This document shows positions 24,608-32,332 of a stretch of 32,332 nucleotides of DNA, one piece after another. Below the pieces are notes generated by a model. That model was not told the origin of the DNA and did not search any database. It saw only the letters and a program-made list of their open reading frames with translations. The position numbers and the translations under genes were made by a program. Positions within the stretch are counted from its first letter, which is position 1. Every line of letters begins with the position of its first letter. The DNA is from Sedimenticola thiotaurini (GTDB taxonomy: Bacteria; Pseudomonadota; Gammaproteobacteria; Chromatiales; Chromatiaceae), in contig DRKP01000162.1 of NCBI GenBank assembly GCA_011051715.1, forward strand, positions 1 to 32,332, in the 5' to 3' direction.

Positions 24608-27201
24608 GCATCCTCCTTTTCCAGTCCGAAGCGGGTGTAGCGGTAGTGCGTGTCGCCCCAGCGCAGGATCAGGCCATCCCGGTCTGCCTGCTCGACGGTC
24701 AGTGTCTCCTCGTCGCCGCCGGCGGCCAGGTGGTCGGGGATGATCAGGTCATGCAGCTCCTGGCCGAAGGGGCTTTCGGCCGGTCGATCCAGCGGCAGTC
24801 GCCAGTTGTCGGCGCCGAGCCGGGTGGCGACCTTGCCGCCCATCTCGTTGAAATCGAACTGACCGAACGGCAGGCCGAAATCGACGGTGGCGGTGCCGGC
24901 CTGCAGGGCCTGCATCAGCTTCTCGCCGCTGACGGCCTGGCCGTGGCGCTGCCAGCGCGGGGCGTCGAGTCGGGCCAACCGCTCGGGGTGGGTGGCCTGT
25001 TCGACCAGCCAGCGGTTGTCCCGGGGCACCTGGATGGTTTCACGTTCGCGGATGGCATCGACCGTCAGCGCAAGGATGCGCAGGTCGGGATAGACGCTGC
25101 CGTAGCCGATGCGCTTGTAGCTGCCGTTGACGTTGCCGTTGTCGTCCAGCAGCTCGATCAGCGGCCTGTCCGGCACCAGCAGCAGGCAGCGTGCCTGCCC
25201 GAACCCGGCCGGGCGTTCGCGTTCGTGGCGGTGCAGGCGTCCGACCCGTTGCAGCAGCACGTCGGCCGGGGCGAGGTCGCTGACCAGCAGATCGGCGTCG
25301 ATGTCCAGGCTCTGTTCCAGTGTCTGGGTGCCGATCAGCAGCAGCGGCCCGGCCGGGCTGCCCTTGCCGAGTCGGTCGCTGACGGCCTTGTCCAGCACGG
25401 CGCGGTCGTCCGGGGCGAAGCGGCCGTGGTGGGGGCAGCGCGCGCCGTTTACGGCGAACAGCCAGCCGGGATCGAAGTGGTCCCGGCCCTCCAGCGCACG
25501 CAGCAGGTCGTTGGCCCGGGCGACGGTGTTCATCACCACCAGCACCCGGGCGCCCTGTCGGAGCGCGTCGACGAGTCGCTCGGCGAGCCGTTCCGGCCGT
25601 TCGGCCAGCGCCAGGGGCTCGAAGCGGACCGTCTTGCCGGGGCCTTCGGTCCGTGCGCAGGGAACGAGTCGTCCGCTGGCATCGCTCAGTGCCGGGTAGG
25701 GCGTGGCGATGGCCTCGTCGAGCGGCGGTGGCGTGACGGCCGCGCCGGCCGCGTCGAGATAGCGGCAGCGCGCCGCGCTGCCGAGGGTGGCCGACAGCAG
25801 CAGGGCGTGGCCGCCGGTCCCGAGGTGATGGCGCAGCAGGTGTTCGAGCAGGCGCGACATGTAGGTGTCGGAGGCGTGCACTTCGTCCACCACCAGCAGG
25901 GCGCGGTCGAGGCAGACCGAGCGCAGGTGGGCGTGGGCGGTCTGCACCACGGACAGCAGGGCCTGGTCGATGGTGCCGACCGCGACACTGGCGGCGAGGA
26001 ATCGCTTGGGGTGCTCGGCCGCCCAGTGGCGTTCGCGCCGGCGTTGCTCGGCCTCATCGAGCCACCGGTTGCCCTGCTCCTCGTCGGGCAGGACCTGCTC
26101 GGCGGGCAGGCCGTCGACCTCGGCGTAGCCGGGCACGGCCAGCACGGTGACCGGGCGGGACCGTTCGTCCGGGAACCAGCGCCCGATGGTCTTGACCACC
26201 CGCCGGTAGAGCTCGCGCGCGGCGACCCGTGTCGGCAATGCGAAGTAGAGACCATCGACCCGGCCCGCGGCCAGCAGCCTGCCGAACCAGTGCAGCGCGG
26301 CCTCGGTCTTGCCCGAACCGGTCTCGGATTCGGCGATCAGCAGGCGATTGGCTGCCTCGTCGGGGTCGAGTCCGTCGATCAGGGCCTGCAGCGGTCGGGG
26401 AGGAAACGCGAAACGCGCGTCGAAGGGTGCGTCGGCCAGCGGGAACAGACGCGGATCGAGTCCCACCGCGCGCAGCAGTCGCGGCACCGTCTCGCGGTCG
26501 GTGGCCAGGCGCTGCCCGATATCGGTCTGTTCGACCGGAAACCAGTGCGGGTGCGATCCCAGCCAGTCGGCCAGCATCACCAGTCCGGCGAAGCGGTGCT
26601 GGAATGCGGGGGAATCGGGCAGCGGCTTGTCGCAGGCGCCGAATGCGTCGGGAAAGGCGCGTCGCGCGGTGGCGATCAGCTCGGCGATCGCGCTCATCGG
26701 GTCGCGCCGGCCGTCCGCTTGCCACCACCGTCTGGCCGCGCTGGCGATGCCGGTGCGCTCAGCGTCGAACCGCAGCGGGCGGCCGTGATGGGAAAAAGTG
26801 GCCAGGAAGAAGCCGAGGGCAGCGGATTCGCCCGCGAACCATTGGCCGATGGTCTGCCATTGCAGCACTGCCATCAGGGGCTCGGCGAGGTCCGGCTCCT
26901 GAAACAGAGGCACCAGTTCGCGCACATGCCCGGCGCGCGGCGCCTGCGTATCGAAGGGTTTGCGTTGAAAGCCGAGATTGGCCTTGCCGAGGTCGTGCAA
27001 CAGGGCCAGCACCGCCAGCCGGTCGAGATCGGTGCTGTCGAGCCGGCGACCGGCGGTCCGTTCCAGCGCCCGGCGGATGCCTGGCAACTCGCCCAGGATG
27101 CGGAAACAGAGAGCGACGTCCAGGCAGTGGGATGAAAGAGGCAGTATGTGTTGCCCACTGAGCTTTCCCCAGAAGAGATCGGGCTGCCGGGCTTGCGTCA
27201 C
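24604..27201 (-). CDS. cas3: CRISPR nuclease-helicase Cas3 (type I-E)
   Basis: An 865-residue HD-helicase fusion that nicks, unwinds and degrades DNA marked by Cascade. The HD nuclease part has His25 (SSHCLDVA), His69-Asp70 (LLHDLGKANLGFQ), His138-His139 (FSHHGRP) and Asp212. The SF2 helicase has Walker A ETGSGKT at 293-299, DEVH at 439-442 and the SAT motif (LLLSATL). It also has the C-terminal QRVGRLHRH motif. I chose GTG 27201, just before the conserved DLFWGKLSGQ. The frame stays open 50 codons upstream to 27351 with no Cas3 similarity and no ribosome site; the site before GTG is also weak, so the start is moderately certain. Confidence 0.95.
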   Translation of the reverse strand: MTQARQPDLFWGKLSGQHILPLSSHCLDVALCFRILGELPGIRRALERTAGRRLDSTDLDRLAVLALLHDLGKANLGFQRKPFDTQAPRAGHVRELVPLFQEPDLAEPLMAVLQWQTIGQWFAGESAALGFFLATFSHHGRPLRFDAERTGIASAARRWWQADGRRDPMSAIAELIATARRAFPDAFGACDKPLPDSPAFQHRFAGLVMLADWLGSHPHWFPVEQTDIGQRLATDRETVPRLLRAVGLDPRLFPLADAPFDARFAFPPRPLQALIDGLDPDEAANRLLIAESETGSGKTEAALHWFGRLLAAGRVDGLYFALPTRVAARELYRRVVKTIGRWFPDERSRPVTVLAVPGYAEVDGLPAEQVLPDEEQGNRWLDEAEQRRRERHWAAEHPKRFLAASVAVGTIDQALLSVVQTAHAHLRSVCLDRALLVVDEVHASDTYMSRLLEHLLRHHLGTGGHALLLSATLGSAARCRYLDAAGAAVTPPPLDEAIATPYPALSDASGRLVPCARTEGPGKTVRFEPLALAERPERLAERLVDALRQGARVLVVMNTVARANDLLRALEGRDHFDPGWLFAVNGARCPHHGRFAPDDRAVLDKAVSDRLGKGSPAGPLLLIGTQTLEQSLDIDADLLVSDLAPADVLLQRVGRLHRHERERPAGFGQARCLLLVPDRPLIELLDDNGNVNGSYKRIGYGSVYPDLRILALTVDAIRERETIQVPRDNRWLVEQATHPERLARLDAPRWQRHGQAVSGEKLMQALQAGTATVDFGLPFGQFDFNEMGGKVATRLGADNWRLPLDRPAESPFGQELHDLIIPDHLAAGGDEETLTVEQADRDGLILRWGDTHYRYTRFGLEKEDA

Positions 27202-27595
27202 CGGGTTTCCATTTGCGCCCGATGCGGCAGGCGCGCGCCGTGTTTTTCCGGTCTTGATGAGTGCCTTCCTTGGCCGCAAAGCGGTCAATTGTCGGGATAG
27301 ATGCAGCGTGAAACGGTATCGTAAAGTAAGTGGTCCGCAAACCCCGGTCATCCATGCCGGGACGGATCATCGGGAATGCCATGGTCGAGGTTGAAAGGCG
27401 GCAGTGTGGTTGCAAAAGAAATCAGGGAGCCGTCGAGGATATCGGTTTCGGCCGGCGGACCCCCATCGAGACCCAGGCCCCGAAGATCCCGAAGCTCCCG
27501 GGATCGATGGAAAGGATCCTCCGGTTCACACCGACAGCCGGCAGGTCGGCCGCCCCGGGCCGGCGTGTGGAACGGCACCCTGACCCGGGGTTGGT
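27202..27595. other. Intergenic region upstream of cas3
   Basis: About 390 bases between ubiC and cas3, both on the minus strand. It should hold the cas operon promoter and the ubiC terminator. I see AT-richer patches around 27290-27330 but no promoter pair I can defend, no clear operator and no gene; open frames here are chance products of high GC. Confidence 0.45.
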
Positions 27596-28180
27596 TCATC
27601 CCGGCCCCCCCGGAATCGTCGGCAGGAACAGCTCGTTCACCAGCAACGGGCGTCCCGCCATGAAAAACAGCGTGCGGCGTCCCCACACCGCATTGGGCAG
27701 CGGGAGCAGCCCCTGCGTGGCGCTGTCGAACAGTTGCTCACCGGGACGCAGTTCCGCCATCTCGGTCACGCCACGCCGCACCCGCCGGTCGGCGAACAGC
27801 ACCGCGCCGAGCGGACGCTCGCCGAGCCGGGCCAGGCGCTGCCCCGGGCCTCGCAGCGTGGTGGCCGGGATCAGTGTCCGCGCGAACACCCAGGGCTGGC
27901 CGTCACACAGCAACTGCACCTCGCGTACCAAGGCCAGTCCGCCACGCCGCAGTCGCAGCCGCCGCGCCTCGCTGGGCAGGGCGCGCGCCCATCCCTGGCG
28001 CAACAGCCGTACCGCGAACGGTCTGTCGCCGCAGGCGCACTTCAGGCGCAGTGTCAGCGAGCCGTCGTCACGCAGCCAGGAGACGAACCTCGCCGGTACC
28101 CGGGAGCGGCCCAGCCGTTGCCACTCGCACCACCCGGGTTCACGCCGGGATCGGATCGATACGGGATGTTGCAAGGTCAC
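27596..28180 (-). CDS. ubiC: Chorismate--pyruvate lyase UbiC
   Basis: A 194-residue cytoplasmic enzyme that splits chorismate into pyruvate and 4-hydroxybenzoate, the ring precursor of ubiquinone. Conserved features are Arg86 in LVREVQLLCDGQPWVFARTL, the RLARLGERPLGAVLF segment and Glu183 in RPLLVNELFLP. The last corresponds to the product-binding glutamate near the C-terminus of the E. coli enzyme. It is about 30 residues longer than the E. coli protein, mostly at the N-terminus. The start is a GTG; no other ubiquinone gene is adjacent (ubiA may be elsewhere). Confidence 0.93.
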   Translation of the reverse strand: MTLQHPVSIRSRREPGWCEWQRLGRSRVPARFVSWLRDDGSLTLRLKCACGDRPFAVRLLRQGWARALPSEARRLRLRRGGLALVREVQLLCDGQPWVFARTLIPATTLRGPGQRLARLGERPLGAVLFADRRVRRGVTEMAELRPGEQLFDSATQGLLPLPNAVWGRRTLFFMAGRPLLVNELFLPTIPGGPG

Positions 28181-28323
28181 TCCGCCGCCTGAAAAGGGGA
28201 ATTATCACAAAAAACCGCCGCGCGGGAGAGTGGCATGTTCCGAAAGGATGGCGGTGCGGCCGGGCTCGGCGATGGATCCGTGCCCGGTCGCCGGCCCCGC
28301 GATGGCGGTACGCTGTCCCGCTC

Positions 28324-29079
28324 CTACGGGGCCGGGTAGCCGAGGCGCCGGGCGATCTCGTCGCGGGCGGCCTGGATCCGGGGGATCCATTCGTCGCGGC
28401 GCCGCTCGATGGGCGCGGAGATGGAGAGGCCGGCCACCACCCCGCCACGGCCGTCGCGGATCAGCACGCCAATGCAGCCGACGCCGGTCTCCGCCTCCTC
28501 GTTGTCATAGGCGAATCCCTGCTCCAGCGCCTCCCTGGCGGCCTGTTGCAGGGCCGGGAGCGTGGTGATGGTGTTGGGCGTGAACCGGGGCAGGCCGGTC
28601 CTGCCGGCGTAGCCGGCGATCTCGTCGTCGCCGCCGGTGGCCAGCATCATCTTTCCCACCGCGGTGACGTGCAGCGGGGCGCGGCTGCCGATCACCTGTT
28701 CCACCCGCATCATCCGGTTGGCGATGGCACGCTCGATATAGACCACCTGGTCCCCCTCCCGCACCGTGAGATTGACCGATTCACCGATCTCGTCACGCAG
28801 TCGCTCCATCACCCCGTGGGCCTCGCGGCGGATGTCGATGCCGGCGTTCACCCGGCAGCCGAGGTCGCGCAGCTTGCGTCCCAGCCGGTAGGCCCCCGAT
28901 GCGGTCCGTTCGGTGAAGCCGTGCTCGGTCATGGAGGCGAGGATGCGGTAGGCGGTGGAGGGGTGCAGACCGGTGTCGGCGGAGAGGAATTTGAGGCTGA
29001 CCGCGTCATCGTAGGCGGCGATGGCGTCGAGCAGGCGCGACATGCGTTCGATGACCTGGATGGAGGAGACCTTTGGCAT
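28324..29079 (-). CDS. IclR-family transcriptional regulator
   Basis: A 251-residue regulator. The N-terminal winged helix-turn-helix (about 5-65) contains LKFLSADTGLHPSTAYRILASM. The C-terminal IclR effector domain (about 75-248) shows LHVTAVGKMMLA, EEAETGVGCIGVLIRDG and GLSISAP. IclR proteins bind small carboxylic acids or sugar acids and usually repress or activate an adjacent catabolic operon. It is transcribed divergently from the phosphoketolase-like gene across 111 bases, so it most likely controls that operon and itself. The effector is unknown. Confidence 0.93.
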   Translation of the reverse strand: MPKVSSIQVIERMSRLLDAIAAYDDAVSLKFLSADTGLHPSTAYRILASMTEHGFTERTASGAYRLGRKLRDLGCRVNAGIDIRREAHGVMERLRDEIGESVNLTVREGDQVVYIERAIANRMMRVEQVIGSRAPLHVTAVGKMMLATGGDDEIAGYAGRTGLPRFTPNTITTLPALQQAAREALEQGFAYDNEEAETGVGCIGVLIRDGRGGVVAGLSISAPIERRRDEWIPRIQAARDEIARRLGYPAP

Positions 29080-29190
29080 CGTGATTCACCATGTGAAAAC
29101 GATTTTGATTTACGAAATATACTTCCCGAAATAGACTTATACCGCAATACGATAATTATTTCACTATAAGAAATACCGGAGAGCGATACG
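29080..29190. promoter_or_regulatory. Divergent promoter/operator region with repeated GAAATA sites
   Basis: This AT-rich intergenic stretch contrasts with the GC-rich coding flanks. A direct repeat CGAAATAKACTT occurs at 29113-29124 and 29127-29138 (14-base period). TATTTC at 29157-29162 and GAAATA at 29170-29175 form an inverted repeat with a 7-base spacer close to the gene at 29191. The GAAAT/ATTTC half-site is of the kind IclR-family proteins bind. TATACT at 29118-29123 resembles a -10 box, but I cannot assign a matching -35. GGAGAG before 29191 is the ribosome site. Confidence 0.6.
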
Positions 29191-31410
29191 ATGACCATGG
29201 AATCCGCCCTGTCCAGTAGTGCACCGGTTCCCGGTTTCTGCCAGGGCATCCAGTACTTCGCCGACGACTGGCCCGAGTTCGCCCGCCATGCCGGCGAGGC
29301 GGTCATCGGCGAGGGCCAGTCCGCGGTCGCCGACCCCGGGAGCGACGACGCGGTCTACCAGACCCTGCTCGGCGCCGATGCCCTGCGCTACCTGACGCTG
29401 CAGGTGACCGGCTCCAAGGGATCCGGTCACCCCGGCGGTTTCGCCAGCAGCGCCGACGCCTATGCCGCCCTGGTGATGCTCGGGCATACCAACATCGTCA
29501 CCGAGGTGGGGCACCACGCCCCCGGTTTCTACAGCGCCATGTTCCTCGACTCGTCACTGGAGGAGATGGGCATCCACACGGTGGAGCAGATGCAGCAGCG
29601 CTTCCGGGAACGGGATGGCCTGCTGGGGCACCTGTCGGGCGCCATCCCGGGGCTGCTGGCCCCGGCCGGCCCCCTGGGCCAGGGTCAGCACTTCGCCATG
29701 GCCGGCGCCCTGCTGCACCCGGAGCGGCTGTTCCCGGTCACCATCGGTGACGGCGGGATGGGGGAGCCCTACGTGCTGAACGCCATGATGCACTTCCACA
29801 CTGCCTACCCGGAGGTGACCAATTTCCTGCCGGTGCTGGTGTGGAACGGCTACAGCCAGGAGCACCACTCCATGGTCTCGCGTCTGGACAACGGGCAGAT
29901 GACCGCCTACTGGAAGGGGCACGGCTTCGAGAAGGTGGTGCTGATCGACGCCAAGGTGTTCGACGACAGCGGCCAGGAGGGGGACTACGTCGACAGCACC
30001 CGCTTCTCCTTTGACAACCGGCTGGCCTTCACCCGGGCGGTGCTGGAGGGGATGGACCAGGCGGCGCGCGCCGCCATGGGCGGCACCCTGACCGCCTTCA
30101 TCGTCAAGCAGCTGAAGGGGGCGGGGGTGCACACGGTGGGGGCGAAGTCCCACAATCTCTACCCCGCCGACACCCTGGACCAGCCCCATATCATCGAGGG
30201 TCTGCGGCGGCGCGCCCTGCCACCCCGGGCATGGCAGATCGTGCGCGACAACTTCCGGCGTGCCGGCGGCGGCCCCGCGGTGGAGACGGTGGTGACCGAA
30301 TCGGTGCTCGATCTGGCGCCCCTGGGCGAACTGCCGAAGCAGGCCTTCGCCGTCGGGGAGAAGGCGGTGCCGGCCACCGCCATGGGTGCCCTGGTGGCGG
30401 CGGTGGGCCGGGCCGACCCCCGCTTCGTGGTGACCAACGCCGACGGCAACGAGGCGTCGGCGATGAAGAACATCAACGATGCCCTGAAGATCCGCCATCC
30501 GACTCCGGATCCGCTCTACAACCAGGAGCCCGGCGGCCAGGTCTACGAGCCGCTGAACGAGGATGCCTGTGCCGGCCTGGCCGCCGGCCTCGCCCTGTTC
30601 GGCTCCCGCGCCCTGTGGCTCTCCTACGAGAGCTTCGCCATCAACGGCTGGCCCATCGTCCAGACCGTGACCCAGGCGATGGCGGAGCTGCGCCGGCGCA
30701 CCCCCTCCATCGTCTGCATGTTCACCGCCGGCGCCCTGGAACAGGGGCGTAACGGCTGGACCCACCAGCGGCCGGAGATCGAGAACCACTTCGCCGCCAT
30801 GATGCGCAACGGCAACCTCTTTCCCCTGTTCCCGTGCGACGCCAACGGCATCCAGGCGGCCTACGAGTACGCCACCGACAGCTTCAACAAGGGGATGGTG
30901 ATCATCGCCTCCAAGAGCCCGCTGCCGGTCTACCTCGATCTGCAGGCATCGCGCCAGGCGGTGGAGCGGGGCGCGGCGGTGTTGTACGAGAGCGACAGCG
31001 GCGACCGTGGCACGGTGGTGCTGGCGGCCACCGGGGACATGGTGTTCCTGCCCGTGTTCGAGGCACGCGACCGGCTGGAGGCGGCCGGCTACCGGGTGCG
31101 GGTGGTGGCGGTGGTCAATCCACGCCAGTTGTACCGCCCTGGCGACATCGCCTGGGATACGGTCGCGGAGCCGGACAACGGCTTCATGGACGACGATCAC
31201 TTCAACGCCCTGTTCGACGGCGACGTCCTGATCGGGGTAAGCGGCGGGCCCAGCGCCTGCCTGGAGCCGGTGCTGCTGCGCACGCGGGCACCGCGACGGG
31301 ACCTGTTCGCCTGGAAGCGGGGCGAGACCACCGCCTCGCCAGCGGAGATCATGGCCTTCAACGGCATCACCGCCGGGGCCATCGCCGCACGGGCGCAGGA
31401 ACTGGCCTGA
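29191..31410 (+). CDS. Phosphoketolase/transketolase-like TPP-dependent enzyme
   Basis: A 739-residue thiamine-diphosphate enzyme. The N-terminal half shows GSGHPGG (77-83), PLGQGQHFAMAGAL and the cofactor motif starting IGDGG (GDG at 186-188) and ending at Asn219 in WNGYS. The middle has NQEPGGQVYEPLNEDACAG, with a glutamate (457) where TPP enzymes keep the one that activates the cofactor, and SYESFAING. The C-terminal part has NGWTHQ at 521-526 and the PCDANG and IIASKSPLP segments. These parallel NGFTHQDP, PPDAN and VAGKQPLP of phosphoketolases. It is shorter than classical phosphoketolases (about 790-800) and differs around GDG, where they have GDGEAETGP. It may cleave a ketose phosphate or a related acid sugar; relatives sometimes carry weakly founded names. 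It is divergent from the IclR gene and coupled to the kinase three bases downstream. Confidence 0.85.
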   Translation: MTMESALSSSAPVPGFCQGIQYFADDWPEFARHAGEAVIGEGQSAVADPGSDDAVYQTLLGADALRYLTLQVTGSKGSGHPGGFASSADAYAALVMLGHTNIVTEVGHHAPGFYSAMFLDSSLEEMGIHTVEQMQQRFRERDGLLGHLSGAIPGLLAPAGPLGQGQHFAMAGALLHPERLFPVTIGDGGMGEPYVLNAMMHFHTAYPEVTNFLPVLVWNGYSQEHHSMVSRLDNGQMTAYWKGHGFEKVVLIDAKVFDDSGQEGDYVDSTRFSFDNRLAFTRAVLEGMDQAARAAMGGTLTAFIVKQLKGAGVHTVGAKSHNLYPADTLDQPHIIEGLRRRALPPRAWQIVRDNFRRAGGGPAVETVVTESVLDLAPLGELPKQAFAVGEKAVPATAMGALVAAVGRADPRFVVTNADGNEASAMKNINDALKIRHPTPDPLYNQEPGGQVYEPLNEDACAGLAAGLALFGSRALWLSYESFAINGWPIVQTVTQAMAELRRRTPSIVCMFTAGALEQGRNGWTHQRPEIENHFAAMMRNGNLFPLFPCDANGIQAAYEYATDSFNKGMVIIASKSPLPVYLDLQASRQAVERGAAVLYESDSGDRGTVVLAATGDMVFLPVFEARDRLEAAGYRVRVVAVVNPRQLYRPGDIAWDTVAEPDNGFMDDDHFNALFDGDVLIGVSGGPSACLEPVLLRTRAPRRDLFAWKRGETTASPAEIMAFNGITAGAIAARAQELA

Positions 31411-31413
31411 GTC

Positions 31414-32332
31414 ATGGCGGAGACCAGGATCGTCGTGCTGGACGACGACCCGACCGGGTCGCAGACGGTCCACTCCTGCCTGCTGCTGACCCGCTGGGAG
31501 GTCGCCGACCTGCGCCAGGCGCTGCGGGACGACTCGCCCCTGTTCTTCGTCCTCACCAATACCCGCGGCATGGGGGCGGAACAGGCGGCGGCGGTCACCC
31601 GCGAGGTGTGCCGCAACCTGAAGCGGGCGCTGGAGCAGGAGCAGCAGGCGGGCCACCCGATCCATCCCATCCTGGTCAGTCGTTCCGACTCCACCCTGCG
31701 CGGCCACTACCCGGTGGAGACCGATGTCATCGCCGCGGAACTGGGGCCGTTCGACGCCCATTTCCTGGTGCCGGCCTTCTTCGAGGGCGGGCGCATCACC
31801 CGCGACAGCACCCACTACCTGCTGCAGGAGGGGAGGCCGGTGCCGGTGCACGAGACCGAATTCGCCCGCGACTCGGTGTTCGGGTTCTCCACCGCCTACC
31901 TGCCGGACTACGTGGAGGAGAAGACCGGCGGGCGCATCCGCGCCGGCCAGGTGGAGCGCTTCCTGCTGGCGGACGTGCGCGGCGACGTGATGGAGCGGCT
32001 GATGGGGCTGCGGGACAACGTCTGCTGCGTGGTCGATGCCGAGACCCGGGGCGACCTGGACCGCTTCGCCACCCGGCTGCGGCAGGCGGCCGCCCGCGGC
32101 AAGCGCTTCCTGTTCCGCAGTGGTGCCAGCCTGCTCACCGCCCTGGCCGGGCTGCCGCCGCAACCGGTGCCGCCGGAGCAGATGGGCCGGTACGTGGCCG
32201 GAGGCCGGCCCGGTGCGGTGATCGTCGGTTCCCATGTGCGGAAGACCACCGCCCAGCTGGAGCGGCTGCTGCAACTGCCCACGGTGGAGGCGGTGGAGGT
32301 CGACGTGGAGCGCATCGACCGGGATCATGCCG
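31414..32332 (+). CDS. Four-carbon acid sugar kinase family protein (DUF1537/OtnK-like), 3' end missing
   Basis: 306 residues are visible of a protein usually well over 400 long. The N-terminal substrate domain has VVLDDDPTGSQTVH (residues 7-20), FFVLTNTRGM and ILVSRSDSTLRGHYP, all characteristic of this kinase family. HFLVPAFFEGGRIT and VIVGSHVRKTTAQL also fit; the C-terminal ATP-binding domain runs off the window. Known members phosphorylate D-threonate, D-erythronate, L-threonate-derived or 2-/3-oxo-tetronate acids. ATG 31414 lies three bases after the upstream stop, so it is operonic with the phosphoketolase-like gene. Its substrate here is unknown. Confidence 0.9.
   Translation, partial: MAETRIVVLDDDPTGSQTVHSCLLLTRWEVADLRQALRDDSPLFFVLTNTRGMGAEQAAAVTREVCRNLKRALEQEQQAGHPIHPILVSRSDSTLRGHYPVETDVIAAELGPFDAHFLVPAFFEGGRITRDSTHYLLQEGRPVPVHETEFARDSVFGFSTAYLPDYVEEKTGGRIRAGQVERFLLADVRGDVMERLMGLRDNVCCVVDAETRGDLDRFATRLRQAAARGKRFLFRSGASLLTALAGLPPQPVPPEQMGRYVAGGRPGAVIVGSHVRKTTAQLERLLQLPTVEAVEVDVERIDRDHA

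Noticed and set aside
24646-27135. 829-codon plus-strand frame opposite cas3
   Set aside because: Antisense shadow; cas3 motifs on the minus strand are complete and the antisense product has no fold signature.
29554-32328. 924-codon minus-strand frame opposite the phosphoketolase-like and kinase genes
   Set aside because: Antisense shadow rich in H, Q, R and G; both plus-strand genes have clear motifs and ribosome-site context.

Overview
The window comes from a GC-rich proteobacterium, most likely a gammaproteobacterium. The pointers are a chorismate lyase (UbiC), a type I-E CRISPR-Cas locus of proteobacterial type, an exact rrn-like boxA, and a BvgS-like kinase. I cannot name the genus; an environmental lineage such as the Chromatiales is a guess. 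There are no rRNA or tRNA genes and no intact insertion sequence.

Layout. (1) Bases 1-6300: late cobalamin genes on the minus strand (nitroreductase, cbiB, cobD, cobQ; the last three overlap), then a truncated P-loop NTPase of unknown function. A plus-strand HAD phosphatase and a small minus-strand lipoprotein follow. (2) Bases 7007-15949: a four-gene minus-strand signalling operon with lower GC than its flanks. Its first gene is a 1919-residue hybrid histidine kinase with four tandem periplasmic substrate-binding domains, PAS, HisKA, HATPase, two receivers and an HPt. It is followed by a REC-HD-GYP phosphodiesterase, a PAS-GGDEF-EAL protein and a lone receiver, so sensing and both directions of cyclic-di-GMP turnover lie in one transcript. 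(3) Bases 15950-16783: non-coding, probably decayed DNA. (4) Bases 16784-27201: a complete type I-E CRISPR-Cas locus read leftward: cas3, cse1, cse2, cas7e, cas5e, cas6e, cas1, cas2, a 61-nt leader with an exact boxA, then 30 repeats with 29 spacers on a strict 61-nt period. (5) Bases 27596-32332: ubiC (minus), then an IclR regulator divergent from a phosphoketolase-like TPP enzyme and a four-carbon acid sugar kinase that runs off the right edge. This looks like an undescribed sugar-acid catabolic operon.

How the genes work together. In the CRISPR locus Cas1-Cas2 adds spacers at the right-hand (cas2) end. The array is transcribed leftward and probably protected from Rho by boxA. Cas6e cuts the hairpin repeats, Cse1, Cse2, Cas7e, Cas5e and Cas6e form Cascade, and Cas3 degrades the target. 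In the signalling operon the kinase HPt probably feeds the two free-standing receiver proteins. In the right-hand cluster the IclR protein probably controls the divergent enzyme genes from an AT-rich intergenic region with repeated GAAATA half-sites.

The points that most deserve a second look are the boxA leader, the biased first spacer base, the compositionally mosaic cse1, the four-sensor kinase with its c-di-GMP operon, and the phosphoketolase-like/kinase pair.
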